Source: JANNOG01 sp964516515
GTDB taxonomy: Bacteria > Actinomycetota > Actinomycetes > Actinomycetales > JBBAYJ01
Assembly (NCBI GenBank): GCA_964516515.1
Contig: CAZEYA010000010.1
Location: 1 to 41,715, forward strand
Direction of reading: 5' to 3'
Length of the DNA stretch: 41,715 nucleotides
In this document: piece after piece, positions 23,275 to 32,502 of the stretch
Layout of the letters: each line of letters opens with the position of its first letter
How positions within the stretch are numbered: the first letter of the stretch is position 1
Made by a program: the position numbers and the translations under genes
The notes under the pieces: generated by a model
Databases searched by the model: none
What the model was told of the DNA's origin: nothing
The model's input: the letters and a program-made list of their open reading frames with translations, nothing else

Positions 23275-24561
23275 TCAAGGCCGGCGGAGGGTCTCGGGCA
23301 TCCGGATGGCGGCGACACCGGCCACGGCGAGCACCAGCGCCGAGCAGCCGAAGGCCAGCGGGTAGCCGCTGAGATCGGCCAGCGCGCCGGCAGCGAGCGG
23401 GCCGACGATGGCGCCGAGGTCGCTGGCCATCTGGAACACCGCGACCCGCGAGCCGCTGCGCCCGATGTCGCCCAGCACCGCGCCGGGGGCGCTGGCCAGG
23501 AACGCGGCGCCGACCCCGAAGCCGGCCATCGCCACGGCGGCCAGGACGAGTCCGGTCGCGCCCGTCACGGGCACCGTCAGCAGCGCGACCGCCGCCGCCG
23601 CGAGCCAGGACCCGGCCATGATCGCCGGGCGGCGGCCACGGGTGTCGGCCACCCGCCCGGCCCAGCGCAGCGCGAGGGCCTGGGCGAGAGCGCCACCCAG
23701 CAGCACCCCGCCGGCGATGCTCGCGGTGCCCCCGATGTCGGTCACGTACAACGTCACCAGTGAGTTGCGCACCCCGAACAGCATCCAGCCCACCCCGATG
23801 TTGGCGATCATCGCCACGACGAAGGCGGGGTTGGTGAAGAAGCTGCGGGCCTCGCGCAGCCGGGCGGTGCTGGACATGGCGTTGGCGGCCACGTCGGCGC
23901 TACGGGCGGCCGCCGATGTCGGCGAGGGCAGCAATGCGGCGGCGACGATCGCCGCCAGGACGAGGAACGCGCCGTACGTCACGAACGGCAGCCACGGCGC
24001 GATGTCGGTGAGGAAGCCGCCGATACCCGGCCCGATTGTGCCGCCCAGCAGGAAGCCGCCCTGGAACGTGGCGGTCGACCGGGCTCGAGCGTGCTCCGGC
24101 GCGATCCTCAGCAGCAACGAGAAGGCCGCGACGGTGAACGCGGCGGAACCGACGCCGCCGACTGCGCGCAGCAGGACGAACAGCTCGAACGAGGCTGCGA
24201 AGCCTGCGCTGCCACTGGTGACCGCGACGGTCAGCAACCCGGCGACGAGGACGGGGCGCTCGCCGAATCGTTCGACCAATCGCCCACCGAGGGGACCCGA
24301 GATAAACCGGGCGAAAGCGAAGGCGCTGACCGCCAAGCCCACAGCAGTGCGGCCGACACCGAAATCAGCCGCGAACAGGGATATTGCTGGTATCACGATG
24401 CCGAAGCCAAGCGCCACCACGAAGGCGACCGCGGCGAGCATCCATACGCCGCGTGGAATTGCCGTGGCGTCGCCCGAGGCGGCCCTTTCTGGCATCTGAC
24501 CTGGTGAGGACGCCACAGGTGCCACCTCTTCTGATGTGTGGGACGGGCCGTGGGCGAGCAT
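23275..24561 (-). CDS. MFS transporter
   Basis: The product is about 428 residues from ATG 24561, with 12 hydrophobic helices and the motif-A-like loop GPLGGRLVERFGERPVLVAG after helix 2; an echo, AGRVADTRGRRPAIMAG, starts the second half. This arrangement is typical of drug/proton antiporters. The N-terminal 35 residues are polar. A longer start at 24606 is possible. It lies convergent to and 70 bp from the srs-like operon, so a role in exporting that product is possible but unproven. Confidence 0.83.
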   Translation of the reverse strand: MLAHGPSHTSEEVAPVASSPGQMPERAASGDATAIPRGVWMLAAVAFVVALGFGIVIPAISLFAADFGVGRTAVGLAVSAFAFARFISGPLGGRLVERFGERPVLVAGLLTVAVTSGSAGFAASFELFVLLRAVGGVGSAAFTVAAFSLLLRIAPEHARARSTATFQGGFLLGGTIGPGIGGFLTDIAPWLPFVTYGAFLVLAAIVAAALLPSPTSAAARSADVAANAMSSTARLREARSFFTNPAFVVAMIANIGVGWMLFGVRNSLVTLYVTDIGGTASIAGGVLLGGALAQALALRWAGRVADTRGRRPAIMAGSWLAAAAVALLTVPVTGATGLVLAAVAMAGFGVGAAFLASAPGAVLGDIGRSGSRVAVFQMASDLGAIVGPLAAGALADLSGYPLAFGCSALVLAVAGVAAIRMPETLRRP

Positions 24562-24666
24562 AAGCGAGGTATCAGCCCTAAGCGACGGCACACTCTTACA
24601 CGACATATAACGTAGAGTGGTACTTCGACTACGCAGCGCGATTGAACTGGGTTAGCGTGCAGCCCG

Positions 24667-24683
24667 GACCCCAGAAAGGGGTC
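24667..24683 (+). promoter_or_regulatory. Leader hairpin upstream of the large secreted protein gene
   Basis: GACCCC-AGAAA-GGGGTC forms a 6-bp stem with a 5-base loop, 13 bases before a good GGAGGA ribosome-binding site and the GTG at 24707. A TATAAC box at 24606-24611 could be the -10 element, giving a leader of about 90 bases. The hairpin is exact; a regulatory role is inferred. Confidence 0.35.
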
Positions 24684-24706
24684 GGTCGCAGAGCGCGGAG
24701 GAACAC

Positions 24707-27700
24707 GTGAATCCAGAACCAGAGGCGCGCCGCCTGAAGCGCGCTGCCCCTAGACGACGCACCATCGCGGCCATCGCGGTCGGTGCGCTGGCCATCGGAG
24801 GCCTGGCAGTACTGCCCATCACCGGGGCACTGGCCGGTGTCAACGACGTGGTCTTCAGTGTGGCGACCGGCGCATCGGTGCCCCCCGTCGTGGTCACCGC
24901 GTACCCGGTGGACGCGACCGGCATCCCGGTGCCGGGTGGCACCGTCAAGACGCTGACCGGTTCCGCCGCGAACCCGTCCGTGCTGAGCACGGCCGCCGGT
25001 GCCGGTGCCACTACACTGACCGCCGCCACCCGTTACAAGTTCAAGATGACAGCCGCCGGTTTCCAGAGCCGCTGGCTCGTCGGCACCAGCGCCACAGCGG
25101 CAAACGTGCAGACCCTGACCACGACCGCCGGCAACTCCTTCACCGGTGCCACCCTGTTCCTCAACGCGCTGGGTACCGACGAGTTCAACTTCGGCTCCCA
25201 GACGATGGTCGCGGCCGGCGCGACGGCTTCCACGGTTGCGGTCACCTCGGTGCTCCCGATCAACAACGACGGGACCGTCGGCACCGGCGACCCCGCGGTC
25301 GGCCAGAAGGCCCGGGTCACGGTCACGGTGACCGCACCCAGCCAGTCGCCCACCGGCTTCGTCACCCTCGACGGTGGCACCACCTTCACCGCTGACGGCT
25401 CGCAGACCGCCGTGCTCAGCGGCGGGACGGCAACCTTCGATGCGATCGTGACGGCAGCGGCTGGTTCGACCGCATCAATCATCGTGAGTTACAGCGGTGA
25501 CGCGAACGTGGTGCCCGGCACGGTGACCAAGTCCAACCAGAGCGTCGCAGGCGGGGCCGGCACCCTCAGCGGCCAGACCACCGGCGCAGGCGCCACCGCG
25601 GGTGTGACTGTCACGGCCTACACCAACCCGGTCACCGGCACCCCGGTCGTAGCCAGCTCGGCGACGACGGACGCGACCGGCAACTGGCGGCTGACCCTGC
25701 CCAACTCACCCACCGAGGGTTACAAGCTGCGGTACTCGAAGGCGGGCCTGATCCCGGAGTGGGAACTCACCGCGGCAGGCGCGAACAACGGTCTGTACTC
25801 CTTCGCGACCGGCGGCAACCTCGTTCTGAACTCGACAGCACCCACGGCCATCGCCGAGCAGCTGGACGCCGTCGGCGCCACCGCTCCGGTCATCTCGGTC
25901 GCCACCAGCCCGTCACAGCCCCGCGTCGGCCAGGTCGTCACCTACACCGTCACTGTCACCGGCGCGGCCAGCGTCGGCGCTGTGAATTTCAGTGACGGCA
26001 CCGCGGCTGCGGCTGCGGCCGTCAACGGTTCCGGCGTCGGCGTGCTGACCCGGACGTACACGACCACCGGCCTGCAGTCCTCCACCATCACCTGGTCCGG
26101 TGACGGCACCCGCGCCGCCGGTTCGCAGGGCGTCACCGTCAACGTCGAGCCCGGCGGCCTCATCACGGGCACCGTCAGCAACGCGGGCGGCGTCGTCAAC
26201 GGCGCGACCGTCGGCATCTACGACGCCAACACCGGCGCGCAGGTGGGCGTCAACCAGACGACCGCCGGTGGCGGCATCTACGAGCTCGCGGTGCCGGACG
26301 GCAATTACAAGGCCCGCTTCTTCGCAGCGGGTCACATCGCCGAGTGGAACCTCGACAAGCCGACGTTCGCCGAAGGCACGTCAGTCAGCGTCGCCGGTGG
26401 CGCCGCCACCGTCAACGCCACGCTGGTCGCCTGGGGCGCCACGGCGACCCCGACCGCCACGGCCGTCCTGACCCCGACCACCCCGGTCGTCGGTCAGCCG
26501 TTCACCGCGGTGGTCACGATGAACCCGGCCACCGCCACCGGCACGATCGTGGTGGCGTTGCCCACCGCGCTCGGTCAGAACACCGCCGTCAAGCTGGACG
26601 CGGCCGGCAAGGCCACCGTCACGTTCCCGGCGCTCGCCGCCGGTGCCGGCCAGAACCTGATCGTCACCTACAGCGGTGACACCACGTTCATCGGCGGCAA
26701 CATCACCGTCGCGACGGTGACCCCGGTGGCCGCCACCCAGACGGTCATCACCTCGAGCATCCCCACCTCCCGCTCGGGTGTCGACCCGCTGATCAAGGCG
26801 ACTGTCCGTGACTCCGCCGGAGCCCTCGTGACGGGCGCCGGCGTGGTGACCTTCAAGAAGGGCACCACGACGATCGGTTCCGTTGCCACGGCCACGGGTG
26901 TGGCCGCGCTGTCGGGGGCCCTGACCATCGGGACCGCCGGCATCACCGAGGGCGCCAACGTCATCACGGCTGAGTACGCCGGAGCAGCGGGCTTTGCGCC
27001 CTCGACCTCGGCGACCTTCAACCAGACGGTCGTCAAGAACCAGGGGCGCCTGACCACGGTCAGCCCGTTCCGCGTCCTGCAGCCGACCGCAGTTGCCTCC
27101 GCCACCAGCAGGGACATCACGTTCACCAGCATCCCGACCAACGCGGTCGCGGTGCAGCTCAACGTCACCGCATCCGGGGTCAACGCCAACACCTTCCTGT
27201 CGGTCTGCCCCGGCGGGACCCCGCTGGCCACCTGCAAGCTGACGTCCAACGTCAACAGCGCAGGACCGGACACCCGCAACTTCGCCATCGTCGCCCTCGG
27301 TGGCGCCGGCACGGACACCGTGACGGTCTACAACAACGCGGGCTCGACCCTGGTCAGCGCCGATGTCTATGGCTGGGTCATCGACGCCGCCGGTACCGAC
27401 GGCTCGCTCTCGGTGTACTCGCCGGCCCGCTTCGGCGACGCCATCCCGTTCGGCCCGGAGTCGGTCTCGACGGTCACGTTCGACGACGTGCCCGCCGGTG
27501 CCACCGCGATCGCGCTGAACGTCACCGTTGCCGGCGTCACGGGCAACACCTTCATCTCTGCGTGCCCCGTCACCGCCACCACGACGGTCTGCAAGGAGAA
27601 GTCGATCATCAACAGCAACGGGCGTGACATGGCGAACTTCGTCATCGTCCCGCTCAGCGGGCCACAGGGTAACAAGGTGAAGTTCTACAACAACGCCGGA

Positions 27701-28105
27701 ATCGTCAGCCAGCTGCTGCTCGACGTCGCCGGTTACGTCGTCGGAACGCCCAGCGCCGTCTCGAACGGTCGATTCCAGGCCGTCGCCCCTGTCCGTGCCA
27801 TCGCCCCGACCACGGTTCCGGCCGGCACGTTCGCCAACGTGACTCTGACGGGCGTGCCCGCCGGAGCCACCGCGGTAGCCATCAACCTGACGGCTGCCGG
27901 CGTCAACGCCAACACCTACTACTCGATCTGCCCCGGCAACATGCCGGATGCGACCTGCAAGATAACCTCGGTGCTCAACAGCGCCGGGCCGGACACCGCA
28001 GGCTTCGTCATCGTGCAGCTCGGTTCCGGCAACACCCTGAAGATCTACAACAACGCCGGTAGCCCGCTCGCCATCGGCGACGTGACCGGCTGGGTCATCG
28101 GCTGA
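24707..28105 (+). CDS. Large modular secreted protein with Ig-like and repeat domains
   Basis: The 1132-residue product has an Arg-rich N-terminus and signal helix (RRRTIAAIAVGALAIGGLAVL), with cleavage probably near TGALA-G (about residue 43). Residues 45-775 alternate carboxypeptidase-regulatory/CNA-B-like modules and Ig-like modules. The former share a YKxR...AG...EW-type signature three times (YKFKMTAAGFQSRW, YKLRYSKAGLIPEW, YKARFFAAGHIAEW). The Ig-like modules end in SGD-type turns (YSGDANVV, WSGDGTRA, YSGDTTFI). Residues 780-1132 are three repeats of about 115 residues, each with one Cys pair. No LPxTG motif, transmembrane anchor or enzyme motif is seen, so it is probably released or held non-covalently at the surface. 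Low Lys/Arg and high Thr/Ala/Val content suit an adhesin or cell-surface structural protein. Confidence 0.82.
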   Translation: MNPEPEARRLKRAAPRRRTIAAIAVGALAIGGLAVLPITGALAGVNDVVFSVATGASVPPVVVTAYPVDATGIPVPGGTVKTLTGSAANPSVLSTAAGAGATTLTAATRYKFKMTAAGFQSRWLVGTSATAANVQTLTTTAGNSFTGATLFLNALGTDEFNFGSQTMVAAGATASTVAVTSVLPINNDGTVGTGDPAVGQKARVTVTVTAPSQSPTGFVTLDGGTTFTADGSQTAVLSGGTATFDAIVTAAAGSTASIIVSYSGDANVVPGTVTKSNQSVAGGAGTLSGQTTGAGATAGVTVTAYTNPVTGTPVVASSATTDATGNWRLTLPNSPTEGYKLRYSKAGLIPEWELTAAGANNGLYSFATGGNLVLNSTAPTAIAEQLDAVGATAPVISVATSPSQPRVGQVVTYTVTVTGAASVGAVNFSDGTAAAAAAVNGSGVGVLTRTYTTTGLQSSTITWSGDGTRAAGSQGVTVNVEPGGLITGTVSNAGGVVNGATVGIYDANTGAQVGVNQTTAGGGIYELAVPDGNYKARFFAAGHIAEWNLDKPTFAEGTSVSVAGGAATVNATLVAWGATATPTATAVLTPTTPVVGQPFTAVVTMNPATATGTIVVALPTALGQNTAVKLDAAGKATVTFPALAAGAGQNLIVTYSGDTTFIGGNITVATVTPVAATQTVITSSIPTSRSGVDPLIKATVRDSAGALVTGAGVVTFKKGTTTIGSVATATGVAALSGALTIGTAGITEGANVITAEYAGAAGFAPSTSATFNQTVVKNQGRLTTVSPFRVLQPTAVASATSRDITFTSIPTNAVAVQLNVTASGVNANTFLSVCPGGTPLATCKLTSNVNSAGPDTRNFAIVALGGAGTDTVTVYNNAGSTLVSADVYGWVIDAAGTDGSLSVYSPARFGDAIPFGPESVSTVTFDDVPAGATAIALNVTVAGVTGNTFISACPVTATTTVCKEKSIINSNGRDMANFVIVPLSGPQGNKVKFYNNAGIVSQLLLDVAGYVVGTPSAVSNGRFQAVAPVRAIAPTTVPAGTFANVTLTGVPAGATAVAINLTAAGVNANTYYSICPGNMPDATCKITSVLNSAGPDTAGFVIVQLGSGNTLKIYNNAGSPLAIGDVTGWVIG
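27044..28105 (+). repeat. Three C-terminal protein repeats, each with a cysteine pair
   Basis: Repeats begin at 27044, 27401 and 27767 (residues 780, 899 and 1021). Each runs G-(R/S)-(L/F) ... SPFRVL-type start, A(V/I)x(L/I)N(V/L)T, NTFLSVCPGG...TCK-type Cys loop, N..G.D..NF(V/I)IV, (V/L)K(F/I)YNNAG and a closing GW(V)I(D/G) or GYVVG. They resemble the beta-rich repeats found in many actinobacterial exoproteins that carry an RVLDTR motif, but here that motif has drifted and a Cys loop is present. Confidence 0.8.
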
Positions 28106-28173
28106 TCCAGCCCGTGACAGGCACCATCGGACACACCAGCACCACGTAACGCGCACGACGCACCTGCACCATC

Positions 28174-28217
28174 AGGGCCCGGGTCCGGTCGGCACACGCC
28201 GCCCGCACCCGGGCCCT
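28174..28217 (+). terminator. Terminator hairpin after the secreted protein gene
   Basis: An 11-bp perfect stem (AGGGCCCGGGT with its complement at 28207-28217) encloses a 22-base loop, about 70 bp after the stop. There is no U-tract. Confidence 0.6.
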
Positions 28218-28314
28218 ACCCATGGCGGATCGATCATTGACGAGTGCGGCGGCCAGCCGTCACGATGCGCTCCACCCGCGGGGTACGCCTCGCCGACTCG
28301 CAGCGAGGAGCCAC

Positions 28315-29694
28315 ATGCCGCACGACCAGGCGCCGCTCTCGGTCGAGTACCTGCGCGCCGCGGTCGAGACCGGCGCGATCGACACCGTCCTCGTCGTGAT
28401 GACCGACATGCAGGGCAGGCTGCAGGGCAAGCGCATCCACGGTCGGCACTTCCTCGACGACGTGCTGTCCCACGGCACCGAGGCGTGCAACTACCTGCTG
28501 GCCGTCGACGTCGACATGAACACCGTCCGCGGGTACGAGATGTCGTCCTGGGAGCGCGGTTACGGCGACTTCGCCCTCGTGCCGGACCTGACGACGCTGC
28601 GTCTCGCGACGTGGCTGCCGGCGACCGCGATGGTGCAGTGCGATGTGCTGTGGCTGGACGGCGTGACACCGGTAGCGCCGTCGCCGCGGCAGGTGCTGCG
28701 CCGCCAGGCCGAGGCTGCCGCCGCCCAGGGGTTCGACGTGCTGGCCGCCACCGAGCTGGAGTTCCTTGTCTTCGAGGACAGCTACGAGGCCGCCTGGGAC
28801 GACGGGTACCGAGCACTGACCCCGACGAACCGCTACAACGTCGACTACTCGATACTCGGTACCACCAAGGTCGAGCCACTGCTGCGAGACATCCGCAACC
28901 ACATGGACGCGGCGGGCCTCGTGGTGGAATCCGCGAAAGGCGAATGCAACCTCGGCCAGCACGAGATCGCCTTCAAGTACGCCGACGTCCTGCGCACCGC
29001 CGACCAGCATTCGGTGTTCAAGACCGCCGCCAAGGAGATCGCCGCAGCGCACGGCCGCTCGCTCACGTTCATGGCGAAATACGACGCCCGCGAGGGAAAC
29101 TCGTGCCATATCCACATGAGCCTGCGCGGGACCGACGGATCGGTGGTGTTCGATCCCGGGGGCCGGACCGGGAATCGCGAGACGCGCACCACGACCTTCA
29201 CGAGTTTCGTTGCCGGGATTGCGGCGACGCTGGCGGAATTCACGCTGCTGTACGCCCCGGCCATCAATTCCTACAAGCGCTTCGCCGAAGGCTCGTTCGC
29301 GCCGACCGCGATCGCCTGGGGCGAGGACAACCGCTCGTGTGCGCTGCGCGTGATCGGGCACGGTCCCTCGCTACGGGTGGAGAACCGGGTGCCCGGTGGT
29401 GACGTCAACCCCTATCTCGCACTGGCGGGGATGCTGGCGGCCGGCCTGTACGGCGTCCGCGAGGGGCTGGAGCTGGGGCCTGCGCTGCAGGGCAGCGCCT
29501 ACTCCGCCGACCTGCCCAGGGTGCCCGCCACCCTGGCCGCGGCGCGGGACCTGTTCCACGATTCGTCACTGGCGCGCCGGGCGTTCGGGGACGACGTCGT
29601 CGATCATTACGTCAATGCCGCCGACGTCGAGCTCTCCGCGTTCAATGCCGCGGTGACGGACTGGGAGCGGGTGCGCGGCTTCGAGCGGTTCTAG
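28315..29694 (+). CDS. Glutamine synthetase-like gamma-glutamyl amine ligase (GlnA4/PuuA type)
   Basis: The 459-residue protein has the glutamine synthetase fold with diverged motifs. It has VVMTDMQGRLQGKR at the N-terminal barrel, ATELEFLVF for metal ligands, FMAKYDAREGNSCHIHMSL for the ATP/glutamate region and RVENRVPGGDVNPYLALAG near the C-terminus. It lacks the GlnA NGSGMH loop and the adenylylation-site region. Such enzymes ligate glutamate to putrescine, other polyamines or ethanolamine. The downstream aldehyde dehydrogenase and gamma-glutamyl hydrolase support a catabolic role. I chose ATG 28315 with GAGGAG upstream. Confidence 0.88.
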   Translation: MPHDQAPLSVEYLRAAVETGAIDTVLVVMTDMQGRLQGKRIHGRHFLDDVLSHGTEACNYLLAVDVDMNTVRGYEMSSWERGYGDFALVPDLTTLRLATWLPATAMVQCDVLWLDGVTPVAPSPRQVLRRQAEAAAAQGFDVLAATELEFLVFEDSYEAAWDDGYRALTPTNRYNVDYSILGTTKVEPLLRDIRNHMDAAGLVVESAKGECNLGQHEIAFKYADVLRTADQHSVFKTAAKEIAAAHGRSLTFMAKYDAREGNSCHIHMSLRGTDGSVVFDPGGRTGNRETRTTTFTSFVAGIAATLAEFTLLYAPAINSYKRFAEGSFAPTAIAWGEDNRSCALRVIGHGPSLRVENRVPGGDVNPYLALAGMLAAGLYGVREGLELGPALQGSAYSADLPRVPATLAAARDLFHDSSLARRAFGDDVVDHYVNAADVELSAFNAAVTDWERVRGFERF

Positions 29695-29764
29695 CGACCT
29701 TGTGGATGACGGAAACGGGACAAGGCCCGGATCCGGCACAGTGACGGTATGACCCTGAGGAGGG

Positions 29765-30319
29765 ATGATGGCCGCTGTGATGACACAGCCGTGGGACCGT
29801 TCGCTGACCGCGGACGACTTCTTCGCGATCCATACCCCCGATGACGGGAACCGGTACGAGCTCATCGACGGTGTCATCGTCGTGAGTCCGTCTCCATTCG
29901 TGCCCCATCAGTCGGTCCAGATGCAGCTGGTGAGGTGTCTGCTGCCACGCTGTCCTGACGATCTGCGCTTGTTCGCTGCGCCACTGGACGTCACGTTGTT
30001 CAACGACACAGTGGTCGAACCCGACCTGCTGATCGTCCGCGCGGAGGATGCCACCGGGGACCGGTTGGCGGGGGTGCCCGTGCTGGTCGTGGAAATCCTG
30101 TCGGACTACAACCGGGGCCAGGACCTGTTGCTCAAGCGCAGTAGGTACGAACGGGCCGGCATCCCGGCCTACTGGATCGTCGACCCCCGGAGCCTGGAGA
30201 TCAAAGTTCTGGAGCTCGGCGGCGAGGGCACCTACGCCGAAGTGGTTCACACAGATCTCGCTGCTGCCCCGCTCCAGCTCGACAAGCCGTTTCCCGTCAC
30301 GCTCCGGCTGGCGCGCTGA
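29765..30319 (+). CDS. Uma2 family (DUF820) putative endonuclease
   Basis: The 184-residue protein shows the Uma2/DUF820 restriction-endonuclease-like core: YELIDGVIVV, VVEPDLLIV (catalytic Asp), VLVVEILSD (catalytic Glu in the ExE/K-type site), then KRSRYERAGIPAYWIVDP. The biological role of Uma2 proteins is unknown. It lies inside the gamma-glutamyl amine operon, 4 bases before the aldehyde dehydrogenase ATG. Start choice is uncertain: a GAGGAGG site sits almost against the ATGATG at 29765/29768, and ATG 29780 is also possible. Confidence 0.84.
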   Translation: MMAAVMTQPWDRSLTADDFFAIHTPDDGNRYELIDGVIVVSPSPFVPHQSVQMQLVRCLLPRCPDDLRLFAAPLDVTLFNDTVVEPDLLIVRAEDATGDRLAGVPVLVVEILSDYNRGQDLLLKRSRYERAGIPAYWIVDPRSLEIKVLELGGEGTYAEVVHTDLAAAPLQLDKPFPVTLRLAR

Positions 30320-30323
30320 CCAC

Positions 30324-31697
30324 ATGAGTGTCACTCGCGAGGTCGTCAACCCCGCCACCGAGGCGATCGTCACCACCGTCGAACATCTCGACGCTGAGCA
30401 GGCCGACGAAGCCATCGCCGCCGCCGCCGCCGCCGCCCCGGCCTGGCGGGCGGTCACCCCCGCCGACCGTGCCCGGTTGCTGCGCCGCTTCGCCGACATC
30501 GTCGACGCCCACCTAGACGAGCTCGCCGCACTGGAGGTCGCCAACTCCGGCCACACCATCGGCAACGCACGGTGGGAGGCCGGCAACGTCCGCGACGTGC
30601 TGCTCTACTACGCCGCCGCTCCCGAGCGGATGTGCGGGAGGCAGATCCCCGTGGCGGGCGGCATCGACGTCACCTTCCACGAGCCGATCGGTGTCGTCGG
30701 CGTCATCGTGCCGTGGAACTTCCCCATGCCGATCGCCGGCTGGGGGTTTGCGCCGGCCCTCGCGGCGGGCAACACCGTCGTCCTCAAGCCCGCGGATCTC
30801 ACCCCGCTGACCGCGATCCGGCTCGGCGAGCTGGCGCTGGACGCCGACATCCCACCCGGCGTCTTCACCGTGCTGCCGGGCCGGGGCTCCGTCGTCGGCC
30901 AGCGCTTCGTGGACCACCCGGCGGTGGGCAAGGTGGTCTTCACCGGCTCGACCGCCGTCGGCCAGGCCGTCATGGCGGGCTGTGCGGCCCAGGTCAAGCG
31001 GGTCACGCTGGAACTGGGCGGCAAGAGCGCCAACATCGTCTTCGCCGACGCCGACCTCGAGCGGGCGGCGGCCACCGCGCCCTACGGCGTCTTCGACAAC
31101 GCCGGCCAGGACTGCTGTGCCCGCTCGCGGATCCTCGTCGAGCGCTCGGTGTACGAGCGCTTCCTCGCCCTACTGGAACCGGCCGTCGCCGGCGTCGTGG
31201 TCACCGACCCCACCGATGCCACAGCCGAGATGGGGCCGCTGATCTCCGCCGGCCAACGCGCCACGGTGCGCGGCTTCGTCGAGGACGCCGAGGAACTCGT
31301 CGACGTCGCCTTCCGCGGGTCGGCGCCCGACGGGCCCGGCTACTGGTACCCGCCCACCGTCGTGCTTGCGAGCTCCCCCGCCGACCGGGTGTGGCGCGAG
31401 GAGGTGTTCGGGCCGGTCGTCGCGGTGATGCCTTTCGCCGACGAGGCGGAGGCGATCAGGCTGGCCAACGACAGCGACTATGGGTTGTCGGGGTCGATCT
31501 GGACCCGCGACGTCAGCCGCGCCCTGCGGGTGGCGCGGGGCGTCGAGGCGGGCAACCTCTCGGTGAACTCGCATTCCTCGGTGCGCTACTCGACGCCGTT
31601 CGGTGGGTTCAAGCGCTCGGGCCTGGGCCGTGAGCTCGGCCCGGACGCCCTCGACTCGTTCACCGAGGTAAAGAACGTCTTCATCAGTACCGACTGA
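30324..31697 (+). CDS. Aldehyde dehydrogenase (AldC/PuuC-like)
   Basis: The 457-residue NAD(P)-dependent aldehyde dehydrogenase shows VGVIVPWNFPMPIAGWGFAP, the cofactor loop FTGSTAVGQAVM, the general-base Glu in VTLELGGKSANIVF, the nucleophile Cys in NAGQDCCARSR and the C-terminal PFGGFKRSGLGRELG. In this operon it probably oxidises gamma-glutamyl-aminobutyraldehyde or an analogous aldehyde to the acid. It starts 4 bases after the Uma2 stop. A GCC triplet run (near 30418-30436) encodes a run of Ala residues close to the N-terminus. Confidence 0.91.
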   Translation: MSVTREVVNPATEAIVTTVEHLDAEQADEAIAAAAAAAPAWRAVTPADRARLLRRFADIVDAHLDELAALEVANSGHTIGNARWEAGNVRDVLLYYAAAPERMCGRQIPVAGGIDVTFHEPIGVVGVIVPWNFPMPIAGWGFAPALAAGNTVVLKPADLTPLTAIRLGELALDADIPPGVFTVLPGRGSVVGQRFVDHPAVGKVVFTGSTAVGQAVMAGCAAQVKRVTLELGGKSANIVFADADLERAAATAPYGVFDNAGQDCCARSRILVERSVYERFLALLEPAVAGVVVTDPTDATAEMGPLISAGQRATVRGFVEDAEELVDVAFRGSAPDGPGYWYPPTVVLASSPADRVWREEVFGPVVAVMPFADEAEAIRLANDSDYGLSGSIWTRDVSRALRVARGVEAGNLSVNSHSSVRYSTPFGGFKRSGLGRELGPDALDSFTEVKNVFISTD

Positions 31698-31725
31698 CCG
31701 GCTACCCCACTCCAGAGGACGCCCA

Positions 31726-32490
31726 GTGACTCGATTCAGTGACCGTGTCGCCGTCATCACCGGCGCCGCCAGCGGCATCGGCGCCGCCACCGCTCGGCGG
31801 CTCGCGGCCGAGGGCGCGCGAGTGGTCGTCGTCGACCTCAACGCCGAGGCAGGCACGGCCCTGGCCGAGGAGATCGGCGGCCTGTTCGTCGCCGCCGACG
31901 TCACCAGCCCCGCGGACAACCAGCGGATGTACGCCACCGCCGTGGCGGAGTTCGGGCAGGTCGATGTCGCCTTCCACAACGCCGGGATCTCCCCGCCCGG
32001 CGACGACTCGATCCTCGACACCGACCTCGCGACCTGGCTGCGGGTACAGGAGGTCAACTTGACGTCGGTCTACCTCGGGTGCCAGGCCGTGCTGCCGCAC
32101 ATGCTCGACCGGGGCAGCGGGTCGATCATCAACACCGCGTCGTTCGTCGCCACGCTCGGCGCCGCGACCTCGCAGGTGTCCTACACCGCGTCCAAGGGTG
32201 GGGTGCTGGCCATGACCCGCGAGCTGGGCGTGCAGTTCGCCCGGCAGGGGGTCCGGGTCAACGCGCTGTCGCCCGGACCGGTGGCGACGCCGCTGCTGAT
32301 GGACCTGTTCGCCTCGGATCCGGAGCGGGCGCAACGGCGGCTGGTGCACGTGCCGCTCGGCCGTTTCGCGCGGCCGGAAGAGATCGCGGCCGCTGTAGCG
32401 TTCCTGGCAAGTGATGACGCGTCGTTCATCACCGCCGCCAACTTCCTGGTCGACGGCGGGATCACCGGCGCTTACGTGACACCACTATGA
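31726..32490 (+). CDS. Short-chain dehydrogenase/reductase
   Basis: The 254-residue classical SDR has the cofactor motif GAASGIG, VVDLNAEAG with an Asp favouring NAD(H), HNAG, the catalytic Ser in NTASFVA, and YTASK. It closes with SPGPVATPLLMDLF and FLVDGGITGAYV. A homologous SDR lies beside glnA4 and aldC in M. tuberculosis (Rv2857c). It may oxidise an amino-alcohol-derived or hydroxy intermediate, in place of the PuuB oxidase that is absent here. Start GTG 31726 follows AGAGGA. Confidence 0.87.
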   Translation: MTRFSDRVAVITGAASGIGAATARRLAAEGARVVVVDLNAEAGTALAEEIGGLFVAADVTSPADNQRMYATAVAEFGQVDVAFHNAGISPPGDDSILDTDLATWLRVQEVNLTSVYLGCQAVLPHMLDRGSGSIINTASFVATLGAATSQVSYTASKGGVLAMTRELGVQFARQGVRVNALSPGPVATPLLMDLFASDPERAQRRLVHVPLGRFARPEEIAAAVAFLASDDASFITAANFLVDGGITGAYVTPL

Positions 32491-32502
32491 GAGAGACGAA
32501 TC

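Noticed and set aside
26381..28156. Long minus-strand open frame antisense to the large secreted protein gene
   Set aside because: Composition is His/Asp/Gly/Arg-rich with no motif. The plus strand has a signal peptide and repeats.
30414..30437. GCC trinucleotide run as a repeat element
   Set aside because: It encodes an Ala run in the aldehyde dehydrogenase N-terminal helix, common in high-GC genomes, and is too short to single out.
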